A DNA stretch of 64,000 bases from Nectonema munidae (GCA_030549495.1 JAUIRK010001043.1:723501-787500); one strand, 5' to 3'. Counted from the stretch's first letter, positions 45,650-57,600 are shown. Numbers and translations are program-made. Notes: generated from the sequence alone by a model not told the origin.

Positions 45650-45655
<6 letters not shown>
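44815..45655. other. AT-rich DNA with a CT tract and a possible exon
   Basis: CTCTCTCTCTCTCTCTGTTGAAG near 45277-45300 resembles a long acceptor tract; the frame after it (VRKEFQKSCSTFSNFQSIF, stop at 45411) is GC-richer than its flanks. It could be a terminal exon of an unknown gene, but there is no family match. Confidence 0.25.
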
Positions 45656-45657
<2 letters not shown>

Positions 45658-45680
<23 letters not shown>

Positions 45681-45681
45681 T
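45658..45681. repeat. (ATTG)n tetranucleotide repeat
   Basis: About six ATTG units in a row lie next to the SINE-like sequence that follows. Confidence 0.9.
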
Positions 45682-45734
45682 AATGAAAAGAAAAAACAGT
45701 ATTACGATTCATTTTTACAGAAGGGAGAAGAATC

Positions 45735-45870
45735 AAAGTGGAAATAGAGGAAAGGGCTGGTGAGGTGATAGGTAGAGGCGTTGCCTACGGATCCAAAGCC
45801 TTTGGGTTCGAATCAGGGCGATGCCATCGACTTATCATAAAAAGTTCATCAGTGCAGATATGGAAGTTTC
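45735..45870 (+). repeat. tRNA-derived SINE-like sequence
   Basis: The head resembles a tRNA: an A-box-like GATAGGTAGAGGCG, an anticodon-like CCTACGGATCCAAAG, and the B box GGGTTCGAATCA (45804-45815). The stems are imperfect. A 77-codon frame running through it has no support. Confidence 0.55.
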
Positions 45871-45999
45871 TACTTCCCTTGCATGAAACACCCTGTCAAA
45901 AAAAAAATAGAGGTATATCTTCCATCGAGATGTTCTTTGCTCGGAGAAGGAAAAAAATATACAATATATGAATTATAAGCAAGTTGACATAAGTTAGAA

Positions 46000-47145
46000 T
46001 ATGTATGAATTAGTGCATATATCATAAGAGAGAAAAAAAGAAAAAAAATACAGAAAAAACTTGAATTTTATTCCGAAATTTTAAATCACAAAGTAGAAGG
46101 ACTAAAAATATCCTCATAAATGTTTGTTTCTTTATATATATATATATATATAGATAGGCTCATATGTGTTTAAAGCACTTATGTTTATAGTTAATTAGAA
46201 CTGATATATTTATGTAGTCTCTCTATATGTTGTAAGGAGAGAAACATCCCATACCGTTTTTGTGGGGTATGAACTTGAAATATTTTATATCCCATTTTCT
46301 TCAGTCTTTTCGCGTTTGGATCTTCTAACAATTATTCCTGTTAATTCTCAAAATCCTCAAAAAGATTTTGTTTCATCCTTACATAAAGTACAAAATATTT
46401 TTTATATTATTTGTGTCATCTTTGTCTTTGTTTCCCTTCTGTGTAATCTCACTTCGCTTCCAAATAAATAGATAGATCGCAAATATCGATGTACCCAGAT
46501 ATTTTAATCAACCACACAAAGTTACTAACATCTCCCTAACTAAATACAAAACTTACTAGTTAAGTAAGCATCCTCCCAAACTAATTGTCCATCTCCATCA
46601 AATAGCTAATTTGAAAAGGCGGAAAGAGATTTTTTGAATGCACATATGTCCTTTTCTAGAATTCTTTTAGGCAAATGTATGTACACTTTTTGCGAATAAA
46701 AAAAAATTAAAAAAAAACTTTCCATTACAAAAGATTAACGAATCGAATGTAGAGTTATGTTGAATTCTTAGGTATATAAAATAAACGTTTTTTGTTTCTG
46801 ATTTTGTTACTGAACTAAAGGTTCCATGATTTCCTATCTGTACATTTAGCGCCGACCCAAAGGGAAACGAACCTTGTGATTTTAGAAGCGCCAATATTAT
46901 GGAGCAGAAGGAGGAATGCTGGCGGAGACACAAATCTTCCTTGATTCACGTTGAAGATCAGTGTATGTAGTTAGCGAAAGAAACTCTTCCACAAAAGACT
47001 GGATGTGACCCAGAAAATGCCTAAACGAAACTGTTGCAGTTCAATTAGTGTAACTAATCAGGGAAAAAGGGTGTGTAAATGTTTTTTTGTCTGCAATATT
47101 TAAATAATGACAGTGTTTAATGACTGAACTCCAAACAACAATAGC
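46000..47145. other. AT-rich DNA with TA tract and a retroelement-like tail
   Basis: (TA)n lies at about 46134-46151. At 46230-46480 the sequence ends in AAATAAATAGATAGATCG, like a LINE 3' tail, and begins with the imperfect hairpin CATCCCATACC/GGGGTATGA. A GC-richer segment at 46845-46945 is unassigned. Confidence 0.3.
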
Positions 47146-47149
47146 AGAA

Positions 47150-47360
47150 GCAGGAACAAAGAGTACACGCGCGGGAGAAAGGGAAAGTTTTGGGGAACAA
47201 AGACTCGCTCGTTTTTCTCTTCTTATCTAGCACCTCTGCATGTCGTGTTCGTCATTTTATCTTCGTTATTTCACGCATTTGGAGCGTGTGTGGAAGAAAG
47301 AAAGTGAATGCGCGTGTCTGCCTGGTGATGGTGGTAGAGCATCAAGACGAGTAGAGTAAA
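47150..47360. other. local GC- and CpG-richer segment, possible promoter or 5' exon
   Basis: ACACGCGCGGGAG, GACTCGCTCG, CACGCATTTGGAGCG and GAATGCGCGTGTCTG stand out from very AT-rich flanks. No convincing frame is present. It could be a promoter, a 5' untranslated exon or a diverged repeat. Confidence 0.25.
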
Positions 47361-47599
47361 ATCACTTTGTCTGATAAGTCTGCACATTTGGTTGTGTCCA
47401 AATTTGAACACTTGTTTACTATCGCCATTAAAATACAGTTCTTATTTATGGGTGTTTTTTTTTAATTTTTCACTTATTTTTTTTTTAATAAAATATTGTA
47501 AATAATGAAAAAAATGGATAGTTTTTTTAAAATATAATAAAACTTACTAAAATATAGTTTTTTCGTTGATTAGCGATTTTAGTTAGAGTTTGCTTGGAG

Positions 47600-47690
47600 T
47601 GTTTTCAGCGTGAGGGCGTAGTTGAACCTCTAGTATGAGTGAAGAAGGCTTGGTGCTGGATCGAATCCAACACTATATGGTATCCATCTA
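47600..47690 (+). repeat. tRNA-like SINE fragment
   Basis: GGGCGTAGTTGAACC is followed by GGTGCTGGATCGAATCCAACAC, a T-arm-like hairpin containing the B box GGATCGAATCC (47657-47667). The rest is not tRNA-like. Confidence 0.45.
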
Positions 47691-48720
47691 ATCAGGTAGC
47701 TAACAAACTTTACTCACTACCAGTTAACATATACAATGAAAAAAGAGGATTATGTGCTTATAACACATATGCTTAAATCTTTTGGAGACGGTATTTATTT
47801 TTACTTCTATATAACAGACGAATATATCGCTATATTAAATAGTTTAAGTTTTTATAATTTTTATTACCATCTTCAAGGTGAAAATTCCGAGAAGAGACAT
47901 AACAATGAATAAGAGTAATCAATTCATTAACTAACTGAAAAATTATCCCACCCCAACTGAAAATTATAAAAAAATATCAGATAAAATAAGTTGATATTTA
48001 TTTGACAAATTTTTATCCATTTTATATAAACAAATTGACTTTTACAAATCATATATACCATGAAGTCTTGGTGTCATTTGAGTATTAGAGAATTTATTTT
48101 GAACAAGAACAAAAGAATGAGCTTATGTGTTCTTATAATAAATCCTTAATCATTTTACATTTTGCTCCTACTCATCTCTTCTTTTCTACTCCTTAAGAAA
48201 TATCTCATCCTACTCCAAATTTAAACAAGACCTTTTTATTCATCCACTAACCCATACTCAATAAAGCACTGTTCATAAGTATTAGTTCTATTCTATTTAT
48301 CAAATATTACTATATTATTTTTTAACATACAAATATACTTGCTCTTTTCTCATTTTCCTTTTGTTGTATTTACTTAAGTGATTCTTTTTCACTACAAACT
48401 TTGGTTTGATCCCAATAAATTGATTGGATTTGATTTATCATTACAAGCTTATAAATATGTTAAATAAATGAGGATAATTGGAAGAAAAATAAAAAAATAA
48501 AAAATATTGATGAAAATTAGCATGAAATGACAATAGCGAGGATTGCAGAATTGAAGCAAAATTTGAGGGTATGACTGAGATGAAATCAAGAATGCCTGAC
48601 TGAATTGGATTTAAACAAAAAAAAAAAAGCAAAAGCACTAAAAAAATCATAAAAAAGAAGTTGAAAATTTTTTTTTACTTGTCAGTATCTGATCCATAGG
48701 GAAGAATATTCTTTCATAGC
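47691..48720. other. AT-rich DNA without recognised features
   Basis: Nothing with a defined structure was recognised; TCCCAATAAATTGATTGGATTTGA near 48409-48434 may be a retroelement tail. Confidence 0.4.
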
Positions 48721-48724
48721 TGGA

Positions 48725-48830
48725 CAAATGGTAAGGATAGTTATGATTGGGAATCGAAACCAGAACATTTGGATCAATACCCTACCCTCCTACTACTACG
48801 TCATCTTAACCAAATTCACTAACATTTACA
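48725..48830 (-). repeat. tRNA-like SINE fragment
   Basis: On the minus strand GTAGGAGGGTAGGGTATTGATC leads to GTTCTGGTTTCGATTCCCAATC, with the B box GGTTTCGATTCCC near 48761-48749. Only the tRNA-like head is clear. Confidence 0.45.
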
Positions 48831-48839
48831 AATTAACTG

Positions 48840-50312
48840 AAAAAAAATTGCTAACTATAACTAATGAACAAATTAAATCATCTTTGATTTGATAAAACTC
48901 CTCTGAATTTTATTCAAGAAGTGGTAAACTTTGTCTACTATTTAAAGATTAGGATTAGCACTTAGGGATTTCTTTGAGGCGTCTGTGAAGATACATAGGA
49001 AGGTTGATGAAGAATTAGAACGATGGTGTGAAATTTATTGTTTTGCAAAAAATTTGTTTCTGCATATAGATTTTTCAATCGAGTTTTATATATTTATAAT
49101 CTTGCTACATATAGATATTTTTATTTGTCAATTTTTACGCTTAAATTAAGTTTTTGAAGTTTTTTATTGTTTTTTTCTCAAATATTAAATACTGTGAATT
49201 GGAATTTTTCGAATTAATAATAAATCCAAGTCTTTCTTTATATTTTCATTTCCAATTTTCTAAGTGATTATAAAGATGTAAAGTCCAAGAAGTCATAAAA
49301 AATAAAATTGATCGAATCAATAATAAACTTTGCAATAAAAGTTATAAAAAAGTTTATAATGATTCCTTAATTTTAGAAGCTGATTACATTTCAAATAAAG
49401 AAATTTTTTTATATTTTTTTGATCAAATCATATTAAGCATAAAAAGCAGCTGAAAATGTCCCCTTTTATCATTAAAATTGGGATAATTCCTTAGATTAAC
49501 ATTTTATGATCGATGCTATTTGCAGACAGAATGATTTGAATCCAGAAAAAATTGAAAATTAAAGTTTTTTTTAGTTGAAGTTACTAAATTACGCACAGAA
49601 TAAAATCAAACCTGTAATATTATTTTAAAAATTAAACCAATTATTGTTAAAAAAAATTATTTAATGAAACATCTATATCGCTTGTTCTGCTCATCCTATT
49701 CAGTTGGTTTTCGATTAGGTTTGAGTTTGATTCAACTGTAACAGGTATGTGATCATAGTATACTATGATTGCAAATCTAAACCAATAAGTAGGTTCTGTT
49801 CCTCCCTAACACTGTGAGTTAAAAGATGAAGTTCTTTTTCAATGAAAATTTTACAAGTAAAAAATGTTATTAATGACATAATAATAAGCATGACAACTTT
49901 GAAATTTTAGATTTATCTACTTGTCTCTTTTTTCCAAATAATTCAAACGAATCCATTGAGTTAAATAGTAGAACCGAAATGATCAGTGCTGGTGATCTTG
50001 CTCATCTTCATAGATCTTTTTGCACTGGCAATGCTTATATTATTATTTTATTTATATTGCATCCTTGATTTTTAGTTAAAGGTTATAACAAGCGATCATT
50101 TCTGACTATTTGTGCCGTGCTTATCTTAATGTTTATAATCTTACTTACACATATTTTTTAGTTGTAATCTGTTACATAGTCTTAATAAATATCTTCTTCT
50201 TCTATTTCATGTAAACATTATGAGTTTTAGTATAAAAAAATTGATTATCTTGCTCTTTTGTTATGTAAGCCTAGCATAAAATTAAAAAAAATCACAGGAT
50301 TACATAAATTTT
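48840..50312. other. AT-rich DNA with a possible retroelement tail
   Basis: The part near 50150-50210 ends CTTAATAAATATCTTCTTCTTCT, like a LINE 3' end. No coding remnant was recognised upstream of it. Confidence 0.35.
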
Positions 50313-50390
50313 GAGCCTCAATGGTTGTTATGGTGTACCTCTCAGCTTAACAGTTGAAGGTCAGGGGTTCGATCCCCAAGGCTCCCAACT
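50313..50390 (+). repeat. tRNA-derived SINE head
   Basis: A 72-nt tRNA-like unit starts GAGCCTC and ends AAGGCTC, giving five or six acceptor pairs. The T arm GGGGTTCGATCCCC is perfect and contains the B box. The anticodon arm does not form a 5-bp stem with a 7-nt loop, so it is not a functional tRNA. Confidence 0.6.
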
Positions 50391-50699
50391 CTAAAAACAA
50401 AATCACAAAAACTGTGATTAACCATCTTAAGAATAATGCGAGCATATAGCCTTACGGCTGAAAGTGCTTTGATATCTCAAACCAACCAACATAAATGGCT
50501 AAAAGGGATTCCAAAAGGTGGCGGAGTTGGTATATTTATTTTCAACCGAGTGGATTAATAAAATTTAAATATTTTGAGTTGTTTTGTTAATTCTTGTTAA
50601 TGTTTGTCTATTCTTTTTTCTTGTAATAATATAAAGTCTACTGTTTTTTTTGTATATACCATTAGTCATCTAAAATTACAAGTGATTTTCTTTCTTTTT

Positions 50700-51450
50700 A
50701 AAATACAACTTTGCTTCCGCTTGTAACAGATAGAAGTTTTATCATTAGCTATTTTAACATTAATTCGTTTAAAATTGATCACAGGTCCATTGAATTTGAA
50801 TATTTTAAGGATTTCATTTCATATAATTTTTTACCATTTATGACTAAGACTACTAGAACAAATTTCCTTACTCAATCACTTATATTGACAATATTTTAGT
50901 AAAATCTTTTAATATCAGTACTGATGTTTCTGACCATTTTTCATGTTTTGTGTCATTTCCTGTTTATTTTCTAAGGCTAAAATCTCTACACTTCAGCAAA
51001 CACAAAAACGTGTATTTTCTCATAATAATAATTGTAACTTTATTGCTTGTTTAAAAATTGTTGATTGGTCTCCTGTTTTTAATGAATTTAACGCTGATAA
51101 ATCCTATGACAATTTTTCCTTCACGTTTAAAAGCTGCTATAATTTAAACCTTCCGTTTACAATCAATAAAAATAAAGCTCTTACTCATTGTTTAGCACTG
51201 AACTTTCTAATCTCGGGAAAAGAAAGGTTTTTTTTATATTGTAAATATTGAAAATCTCGTACGGTTTTTGACAAAATGTTTTATAGAATTTTTTCTTAAT
51301 TAAAAGTATTCTTTTATCCTAAAAAATTTTCAAATTATTTGAGCAGGTCTTTTTAATTCGTTTTTTAACCCCAATATTAAATATAAAAATATTCCATTTG
51401 CAACTGAAGAGCTTAAGCAGAGTTTTTTTTCCCATTTATGAATTCCTCAT
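50700..51450 (+). pseudogene. LINE endonuclease-to-RT linker remnant
   Basis: Frames read LPFMTKTTRTNFLTQSLILTIF then DVSDHFSCFVSFPV, following the end of LINE APE endonucleases (P.ITK.TR......LIDNIF...., SDH.P). The frame at 50990-51200 (WSPVFNEFNADKSYDNFSFTF...LPF) matches the linker that follows. All parts are decayed. Confidence 0.65.
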
Positions 51451-51549
51451 CTAACTATGAAATACTTTAAAATCATATCAGTGCTAACATTCCATTTAAC
51501 AAATTTGAATTATCTAATTTTCTATTTCATATGGTGATATTATTATAGC

Positions 51550-51901
51550 AGTTGCTCCAGTGCCTGCGTTAAAGCTAAATTTCAAGGGGGGCTGAAATGG
51601 GGCAAAGAAACACATTTGCAAAAAATTTATTTCCTATATTACTTTATATCCTATATTACTTTGCTGAAAAGCATGAAGTACTTCTGTATAAAAACCTATA
51701 GAAATCTCATATTATACATACACATACACCAGCATTTATATAAGATTATTGTGTACAATTTTTGCTTATTTATATGTCCTTTAAAAAGTGCATGGGGCAA
51801 AACCAAAAATTTTAGGGGGGGGGGGGGGCAAAGATTAATAGAGGGGGGGGGGGGGGCACGTGCCCCAAAATTATATAGGTAGCGCAGGCACTGAGTTGCT
51901 C
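51550..51901. mobile_element. hAT-type MITE with 8-bp target duplication
   Basis: The element covers 51558-51893 (336 bp). Its left end CAGTGCCTGCGTTA and the complement of its right end CAGTGCCTGCGCTA differ at one base. AGTTGCTC is duplicated perfectly at 51550-51557 and 51894-51901. It contains two G runs (near 51817-51828 and 51843-51856) that may vary in length between copies. Confidence 0.9.
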
Positions 51902-52210
51902 CTATTTCAAATAAAAAATTTTTGGACCTGATTATGTCAATTATAGCTAAATCAATTTTATATTATACTCAGTGTCTAGTTCATATATTTAATATCTCCA
52001 TATCTTCTTGTATTTTTCTATCATCGCTTAAGCTTATCAAAGTGTTGCCCTTTTACGTCTAACTTATTTTGACTAAAGGTAGCCCGTAGGACAAAGAAAC
52101 TTTTTCTACTTTTTTAATATAATTTTTATCAATCATCTATTACTTTATGTTGTATTTTTGAATAGAGATGAAAAAATTAAAAAAAAAATTTATTTTCTCA
52201 GAAAAAAGGG

Positions 52211-52226
52211 GTATCATATATGATAC
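52211..52226. repeat. perfect 16-bp palindrome, copy 1
   Basis: GTATCATATATGATAC is its own complement. It is followed by GTTAGACATAACGATA. The same palindrome with similar flank (GTCAAGCATAAACGATA) is at 56747. Here it lies just past the 3' end of the piggyBac transposase remnant. Confidence 0.8.
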
Positions 52227-52289
52227 GTTAGACATAACGATATAAAACCTGAAAAAACTTTTGATAAAAAATTTTTTATTCAGTATGAT

Positions 52290-53560
52290 AAGAAAGAAAG
52301 CATTTAACGTGAACAGCTACTTTACATTTTAAGCACATTGTTGGAGTAAGTTTATGGCATTTCCTACATTTAAGGCCGAATTTATCGTATCTTTTTGCTT
52401 CAGATGGCTCCATTGTTGCTAAAGCTTTACTAGGTTTTGGAACTTTCCCAAATTTATTCAGAAGAACGTCTACAATTTATCTCCTGAAAGCTAGTTGATC
52501 TAGTTTATCACCAGGAGATAAACTGTAGAGAATCCAAGCTTGGTTTACAGTCATGTCGATAAGATGTGTAAATATGGGCCAGTACCATTTTTTTTCCACG
52601 CACAGAACAACGGTATTGTGCTATATTTTGGTCCATTTGATCAACCCATCCCATTTCACTATTATAAACATTGGAAATATAGGGCTGATTTATAAAAATT
52701 CTTCTTTTTCCTTACTGGAATATCTTGATGCTGTTTTCATGTTTGTCATCAAGTGTATTACTGATAGCAAGAACAGAACGATTATCGTACAATTGACATA
52801 TATTTACCTCATCAGTTCTTGTTAGGATTTTATAAAAACCTTTTTTCTTTTTTGAGATCTTTGATGGATACTTTTGGAAAATTTTTCACAATTTGGTCGT
52901 ATTGTTGATGTGGCTTTAATATTCGCTTCTCCAAATTTTTTAAAAACTTCATAGGTTGAAAAGTAATTGTCAGATATAAAGTGATAATTATTTTGCATCT
53001 TTTCATTGAGTGTTTGAGCGAAATCCCAAAGAATAGAAGGTCCAACTTCAAGTTCAGGTTTGCTCATACTTTTGCCTTGGTACAAGTCGAAATTCACACA
53101 ATACCCAGGAGAAACGCAGTGTGACCATTGTTTGTAGCCAAACCTTATAGGTTTTCCCTTAATAAACTGTTTGCTACAGTGGTTTCCAAAATATGGTATC
53201 ATAGTTTCGTCGATAAAATGAAATTCTCTAAAAGGCATATAAGCTTGGTATTTTTCTTTTAAATCGCTTAAGAGCTTTTTTAAAACGTTTGAGGGTTTTT
53301 AAGAAACAAATGAGGTTTTATTTCTCTTCCCAGAAACTCTACGGGATATACTCAATTCATCTTCTTTTTCATTATCATCAGTTTCATCAACAATTCGGGT
53401 AGCAGCAAGTTGATTTGTTGTGAGATTTTCACATGTGAAATTTTCTTCATCCCCAGAATCTTCATCAGAAATAGAAGAACAAGCATTTATTGGGGGCTTC
53501 TATAAAAAAATTTGGCGTTAGTAACTTTTTCTTCATCAATCAATTCCAAAATATCAGATA
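52290..53560 (-). pseudogene. piggyBac transposase remnant with internal deletion
   Basis: The N-terminal part (about 53560-53300) is acidic (ISDEDSGDEENFTC). It jumps directly to FHFIDETMIPYFGNH (first catalytic Asp) at 53238, so roughly the DNA-binding half is missing. SDNYFSTYEVF holds the second Asp. After frameshifts, EMGWVDQMDQN carries the third (about 52650-52620) and the C-terminal Cys/His domain reads CRKCHKLTPTMCLKCKVAVH (about 52360-52300), ending CFLSYHTE. It is related to, but clearly distinct from, the element at 10967-14400. Confidence 0.88.
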
Positions 53561-53640
53561 TTTTAAAACTCTATAAAAAACGTAGATAAAATGGCGCTGA
53601 GTCTTCATAAATAAAAGTTGTAAAGAAAATAAATTGAAAA

Positions 53641-53998
53641 CGTTGAGCAAATCTTTTATTTAACAAAATACTAGCAATAATATTTCGGTCACTATGACCT
53701 TCTTCAGATATATATGACGTAAAATGAAAGCGTGGAGTGTCTTGCTTGTGGAGTAAGAATAGGACTATTGTGATAGCTGCATCTCGTAAAAGGCGAGTAA
53801 ATTGCTCATACATATGTACTTGAACATTCACACAAATTTATCAAGACATCTTCATTATAATGTACTATATGTGTCATGAACCTAAAGTTAATATCATTAC
53901 ACTCCACGCTTTCATTTTACGTCATATATATCTGAAGAAGGTCATAGTGACCGAAATATTATTGCTGGTATTTTGTTAAATAAAAGATTTATTCAACG
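53641..53998. repeat. inverted pair of 99-bp sequences with a hammerhead-like core
   Basis: 53641-53739 and 53900-53998 are inverted copies differing at about three positions, separated by about 160 bp. Each contains CTGAAGA, a GGTCA/TGACC stem with loop TAG, then GAAA (plus strand 53932-53956; minus strand 53707-53683). This is the order of a hammerhead ribozyme catalytic core, of the type found in Penelope-like elements. A short stem III can be drawn but stem I pairs poorly, so activity is doubtful. Confidence 0.75.
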
Positions 53999-54367
53999 TT
54001 TTCTATAAAAAAACAACTCGATTATTAATTTTCAAATTTAATTCAGATTCTTTTGAGTATTTAAATATCTTGAGTCTATTTTTAAATATATTAATTAAAT
54101 GTAAAACTGCTTTTCATGAGAGTGAATTATCATTATTTATTCGACGTAAATAGAAAAATTTTAATTATATTTTTTTTTAAAAAACTAAATTTCATAAAAA
54201 ACAATCCTATTCATGACTGATAAGATATATTATGAAAACAGTTTTTCATATTAAATTTTTTATTGCTATTAGATCAAAACCTTTCAATTGTTTTACAAAT
54301 TAATATTATTTTGAGGAAGATGAAAAATTGGTTCTAAAGACCTTAACGTTTAAATTATTTAAAGCTC

Positions 54368-54492
54368 TTTAAACTATTGATAGATGGAAAATTATTTGGC
54401 TTTTCAAACATACAAAAATCTTAACAAATTTTTAAACTATTGATAGATGGAAAATTATTTGGCTTTTCAAACGTACAAAAATCTTAACAAAT
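54368..54492. repeat. recent tandem duplication, two 63-bp units
   Basis: TTTAAACTATTGATAGATGG starts both 54368 and 54431; the units differ by one internal base and at the very end. Confidence 0.92.
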
Positions 54493-54644
54493 GAGTATTT
54501 CAAATATAGTTTAACTCATTAAGGCAAAATCAACAAGTCTGTCAATCTTATTTCAACAGCTCGATTTACCCAAAAAAAGACATTAAGAAACTAAATCTTA
54601 TACTGTTTTATGAAAAAAATAAGATAGATGTTGATATAGTTCAG

Positions 54645-55140
54645 TATTTCTCAAAGTGGTTCGTACCGCCCCCTTGTAGGTGATGAACAAGTGAAAGGGC
54701 GATGGAAAGTTTTACTGTGTATGTGCAACGCTAGAAAAATAAAAGGGATTTCAAAGGTTTAGCTGTTTACAAAACATATAAGTTATATCATTACATCGCC
54801 AATGGTACAGCTCTAACAAAAACTGTACTTTTTTGATCACATAATTTTTAGTTATATCACCTGTCAAGTAAGTTTAATAGAATATTATTTATCAATTTTT
54901 TCTTTTTGAGTTTTTCAATGAAGAAAAAGTTAATAACAAAAGGCAAAACTAACTTTCTTGTGCATTAAGCACTTAAAGGGGCTGCGGAAAGTAAATTGAT
55001 TTTTAGAGGAGCGATAAAAATGAAATTGGGCAGTAAGGGGGAGGTTGCTAAAAAAAGTTCGAGATCTAATTTTGAGAAAATATACAACACAGAGTGGATC
55101 AAAAATAGCTTTTAGCTGTCTGGACAACTATTTCAGATAT
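54645..55140. mobile_element. possible hAT-like element, left end only
   Basis: CAGTATTTCTCAAAGTGGTTC near 54643 resembles hAT ends of the CAGTGTTTCTCAAAGTGG type, followed by GC-richer sequence with GGGGCTGCGGAAAG and GGGCAGTAAGGGGG words up to about 55050. No mirrored end or duplication was found. Confidence 0.3.
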
Positions 55141-55149
55141 TTCATTGGC

Positions 55150-57600
55150 ATGAGTTAGATTTTTCATAAACTAGCTTCTAAAGAAGAAACATGGCGTAAA
55201 AAGTTTTTAGTTCCACTCATTGAAGAACTAGGAAAAACATATGAAAAATAGGAAAATACTATGATGAAACAGAAATTATAACAATTACCTCAATGACCAA
55301 AAAACGAAAAAAATGTTCAAAGAAAGAATACAACAATGTAAGTATAACAATATGTTAAAAATGCTCAAAAACAATATGTAGTTAATGTTTTTATCCTAAC
55401 TCAAGGCTGATTACAGTTAAATGCAAAAACTGTTTTCATATTCAGGAAACAAATCAAGTGAAGCTTTTCATTTTTATGTTTTTTTATTTCAATAACTTTC
55501 ACGTTTTCTTTTTCATATTTAAAGTCTTCGTTTGGACATTTAAGCTAAACGAGGTAGTAGAGATAACCTGCAATCCTAGTGTTAAGTGAAAGAGTAAGAA
55601 ACGTTAAAATTGAGCAAATTATTATTGGAGTTATAATCTTACTATCCTAAATTTACCATGCCCACACCTAAAAAAAAAATAAAGAGGCTACTTACTTTAC
55701 TAAATTTAACAAACTTATAGTACAATTTTTACTGTTGTATTTGATTAGACACATAGGAATCCAAGTTATATAATCTAATGAAAAGACGGAAAAAGAAGAT
55801 CATTCTATCAAACTAATGCGACCTCTTGGTGAGAGCCTCTTTTGAAATTCAAAACCCTAGATTTCAAATATATTATAGTAAAGGTTAAAAGGCACCTTTC
55901 GTGAAAGAAGATTATACAATCATTGTTTACATATTTGAAAAAACATGAATTTGATGAATCAAAAAACATTTATGATCTGAAAATGAAAAAAAAGATTCTT
56001 TGAAAAAATTAGTTATTTGTGCAATGTTTTGTTTAAATTGTAAAATTACGTAAAATTAGATTCCAAAAAATCTCTACAAACACTATCTAATACGAAACCT
56101 CTTAACTTAATTGAAGTAAGATCATTTCTAGTTACACGCAAAAAGTATTTATTATCTTTACCATTCTATAGTTATATTTAAACCAATACACATATATTAT
56201 ATCAAAATAAAAGCACTTGTTTTTACCATTGTCAACAAATTGTTCCCAAACAGAAAAAGAAAGACTCAGAATTTTGACGCTAGACTAGATCTAAAAAACA
56301 AATGAGTAAGAAGGCGATTTATATTGATTTTCATTCCTTGTAGCTATAACATGTGTGCTGCATATGATCGATCACTGCTACAAATTTCATCGGCACGCTC
56401 AACGTCTCATATTTGATACGCAACTAAATACGAATAATATTTGCACATATGGACATGAAAACAGATGAAATGCGACTACTATGATTAATAAGCAATGCTT
56501 ATCTATGATAAAATCACATATTTGGGTTATATGATATAATTTTGCTATAAGATTTGCGTGCGAAAAAATGCCATGTTTAAAAATTGAAAACTTTTGAAGT
56601 AAAGAGCTAATAACCCTTTGGATGAGAGCGATAAAATATTTCTGTCTTTGCATCTACAATATCCCCGTTATTGATAGGAAACTTCGTGAAGAAAAAAGAA
56701 CAAAAAAATACACATGTTGAAAATGAAATTGATCACTTTATCATGCGTATCATATATGATACGTCAAGCATAAACGATAATAGTCCAAGTGTAAATATCT
56801 TATGTAATAATCTTATGTTTAATAGCAAATTTTTTGAAAAATTCTACCTAACTGTCATTAAAAAAAGCTAAAATTGAAAACAAGAAAATATTTTGTATTT
56901 ATGTCAAAATAATTTTATAGCTATTCTTTATTATTTATGTTGATGTTAGTTTATTGAATTAACTGTATTTGATGAATATATTGCAACTTATATGTTTGTC
57001 GTTATTTTGTACAGAACGGTAACTCTCGATGGTAATTTTCATTATCATCTTAATCTTCTTTTCTTGTATCTTTTTTTATAATTCATCTAATTATGAATGT
57101 GTATTCATGACCGAATCTCATTTTTTTTATTAAATCAAATAAAATTTATATATGTAAAAATATGAAAATAGGTAAAGGTACTGTTGGGTATTTTCACCGA
57201 GAAACGTGAAATTTCTTATGTTAGGTTGAAATACTCATCATCAGTATAATACGCATTATGGCTGGCAAACATTTGTGCGAAATGTTAACAAAATAGCGTG
57301 CAGTTTTTCTATTTGAGGTTCTTTATATTTTAGATTTAGATTATTATTGATATATACCATTCTAAATTTTCGGATTTTTCTATATTAACATATAAAGCAA
57401 ACAAAATCATCTGTAATCTCTAAACTTCTTGTGTGTAAATGTTCAAATATCATACATTGATATCGTAATAAGGCATTCATCGTTAACAAATAAAACGCCA
57501 AAAAGTGTTTACAAAAAAAAGAGAGCAGTTTTTATTGTTTGAAGCGGTGGTTGCGCTTACAAAGAGTTTTATAGTTTATTGATTTTTCTGAATGATACAT
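55150..57600. other. AT-rich intergenic DNA
   Basis: No gene was recognised. It contains a second copy of the 16-bp palindrome (56747-56762). Open frames at 56399 (-) and 56671 (+) lack motifs. Confidence 0.45.
56747..56762. repeat. perfect 16-bp palindrome, copy 2
   Basis: GTATCATATATGATAC is followed by GTCAAGCATAAACGATA, close to the flank of the copy at 52211 and in the same direction. It could be the end of a related element. Confidence 0.8.

Noticed and set aside
48441-48650. Small hydrophobic frame on the minus strand
   Set aside because: Phe/Leu-rich composition follows from A/T runs, with no start context, conservation or partner exon seen.
50313-50384. Functional tRNA gene
   Set aside because: Acceptor and T arm are good, but the anticodon arm does not fold, so a SINE head is more likely.
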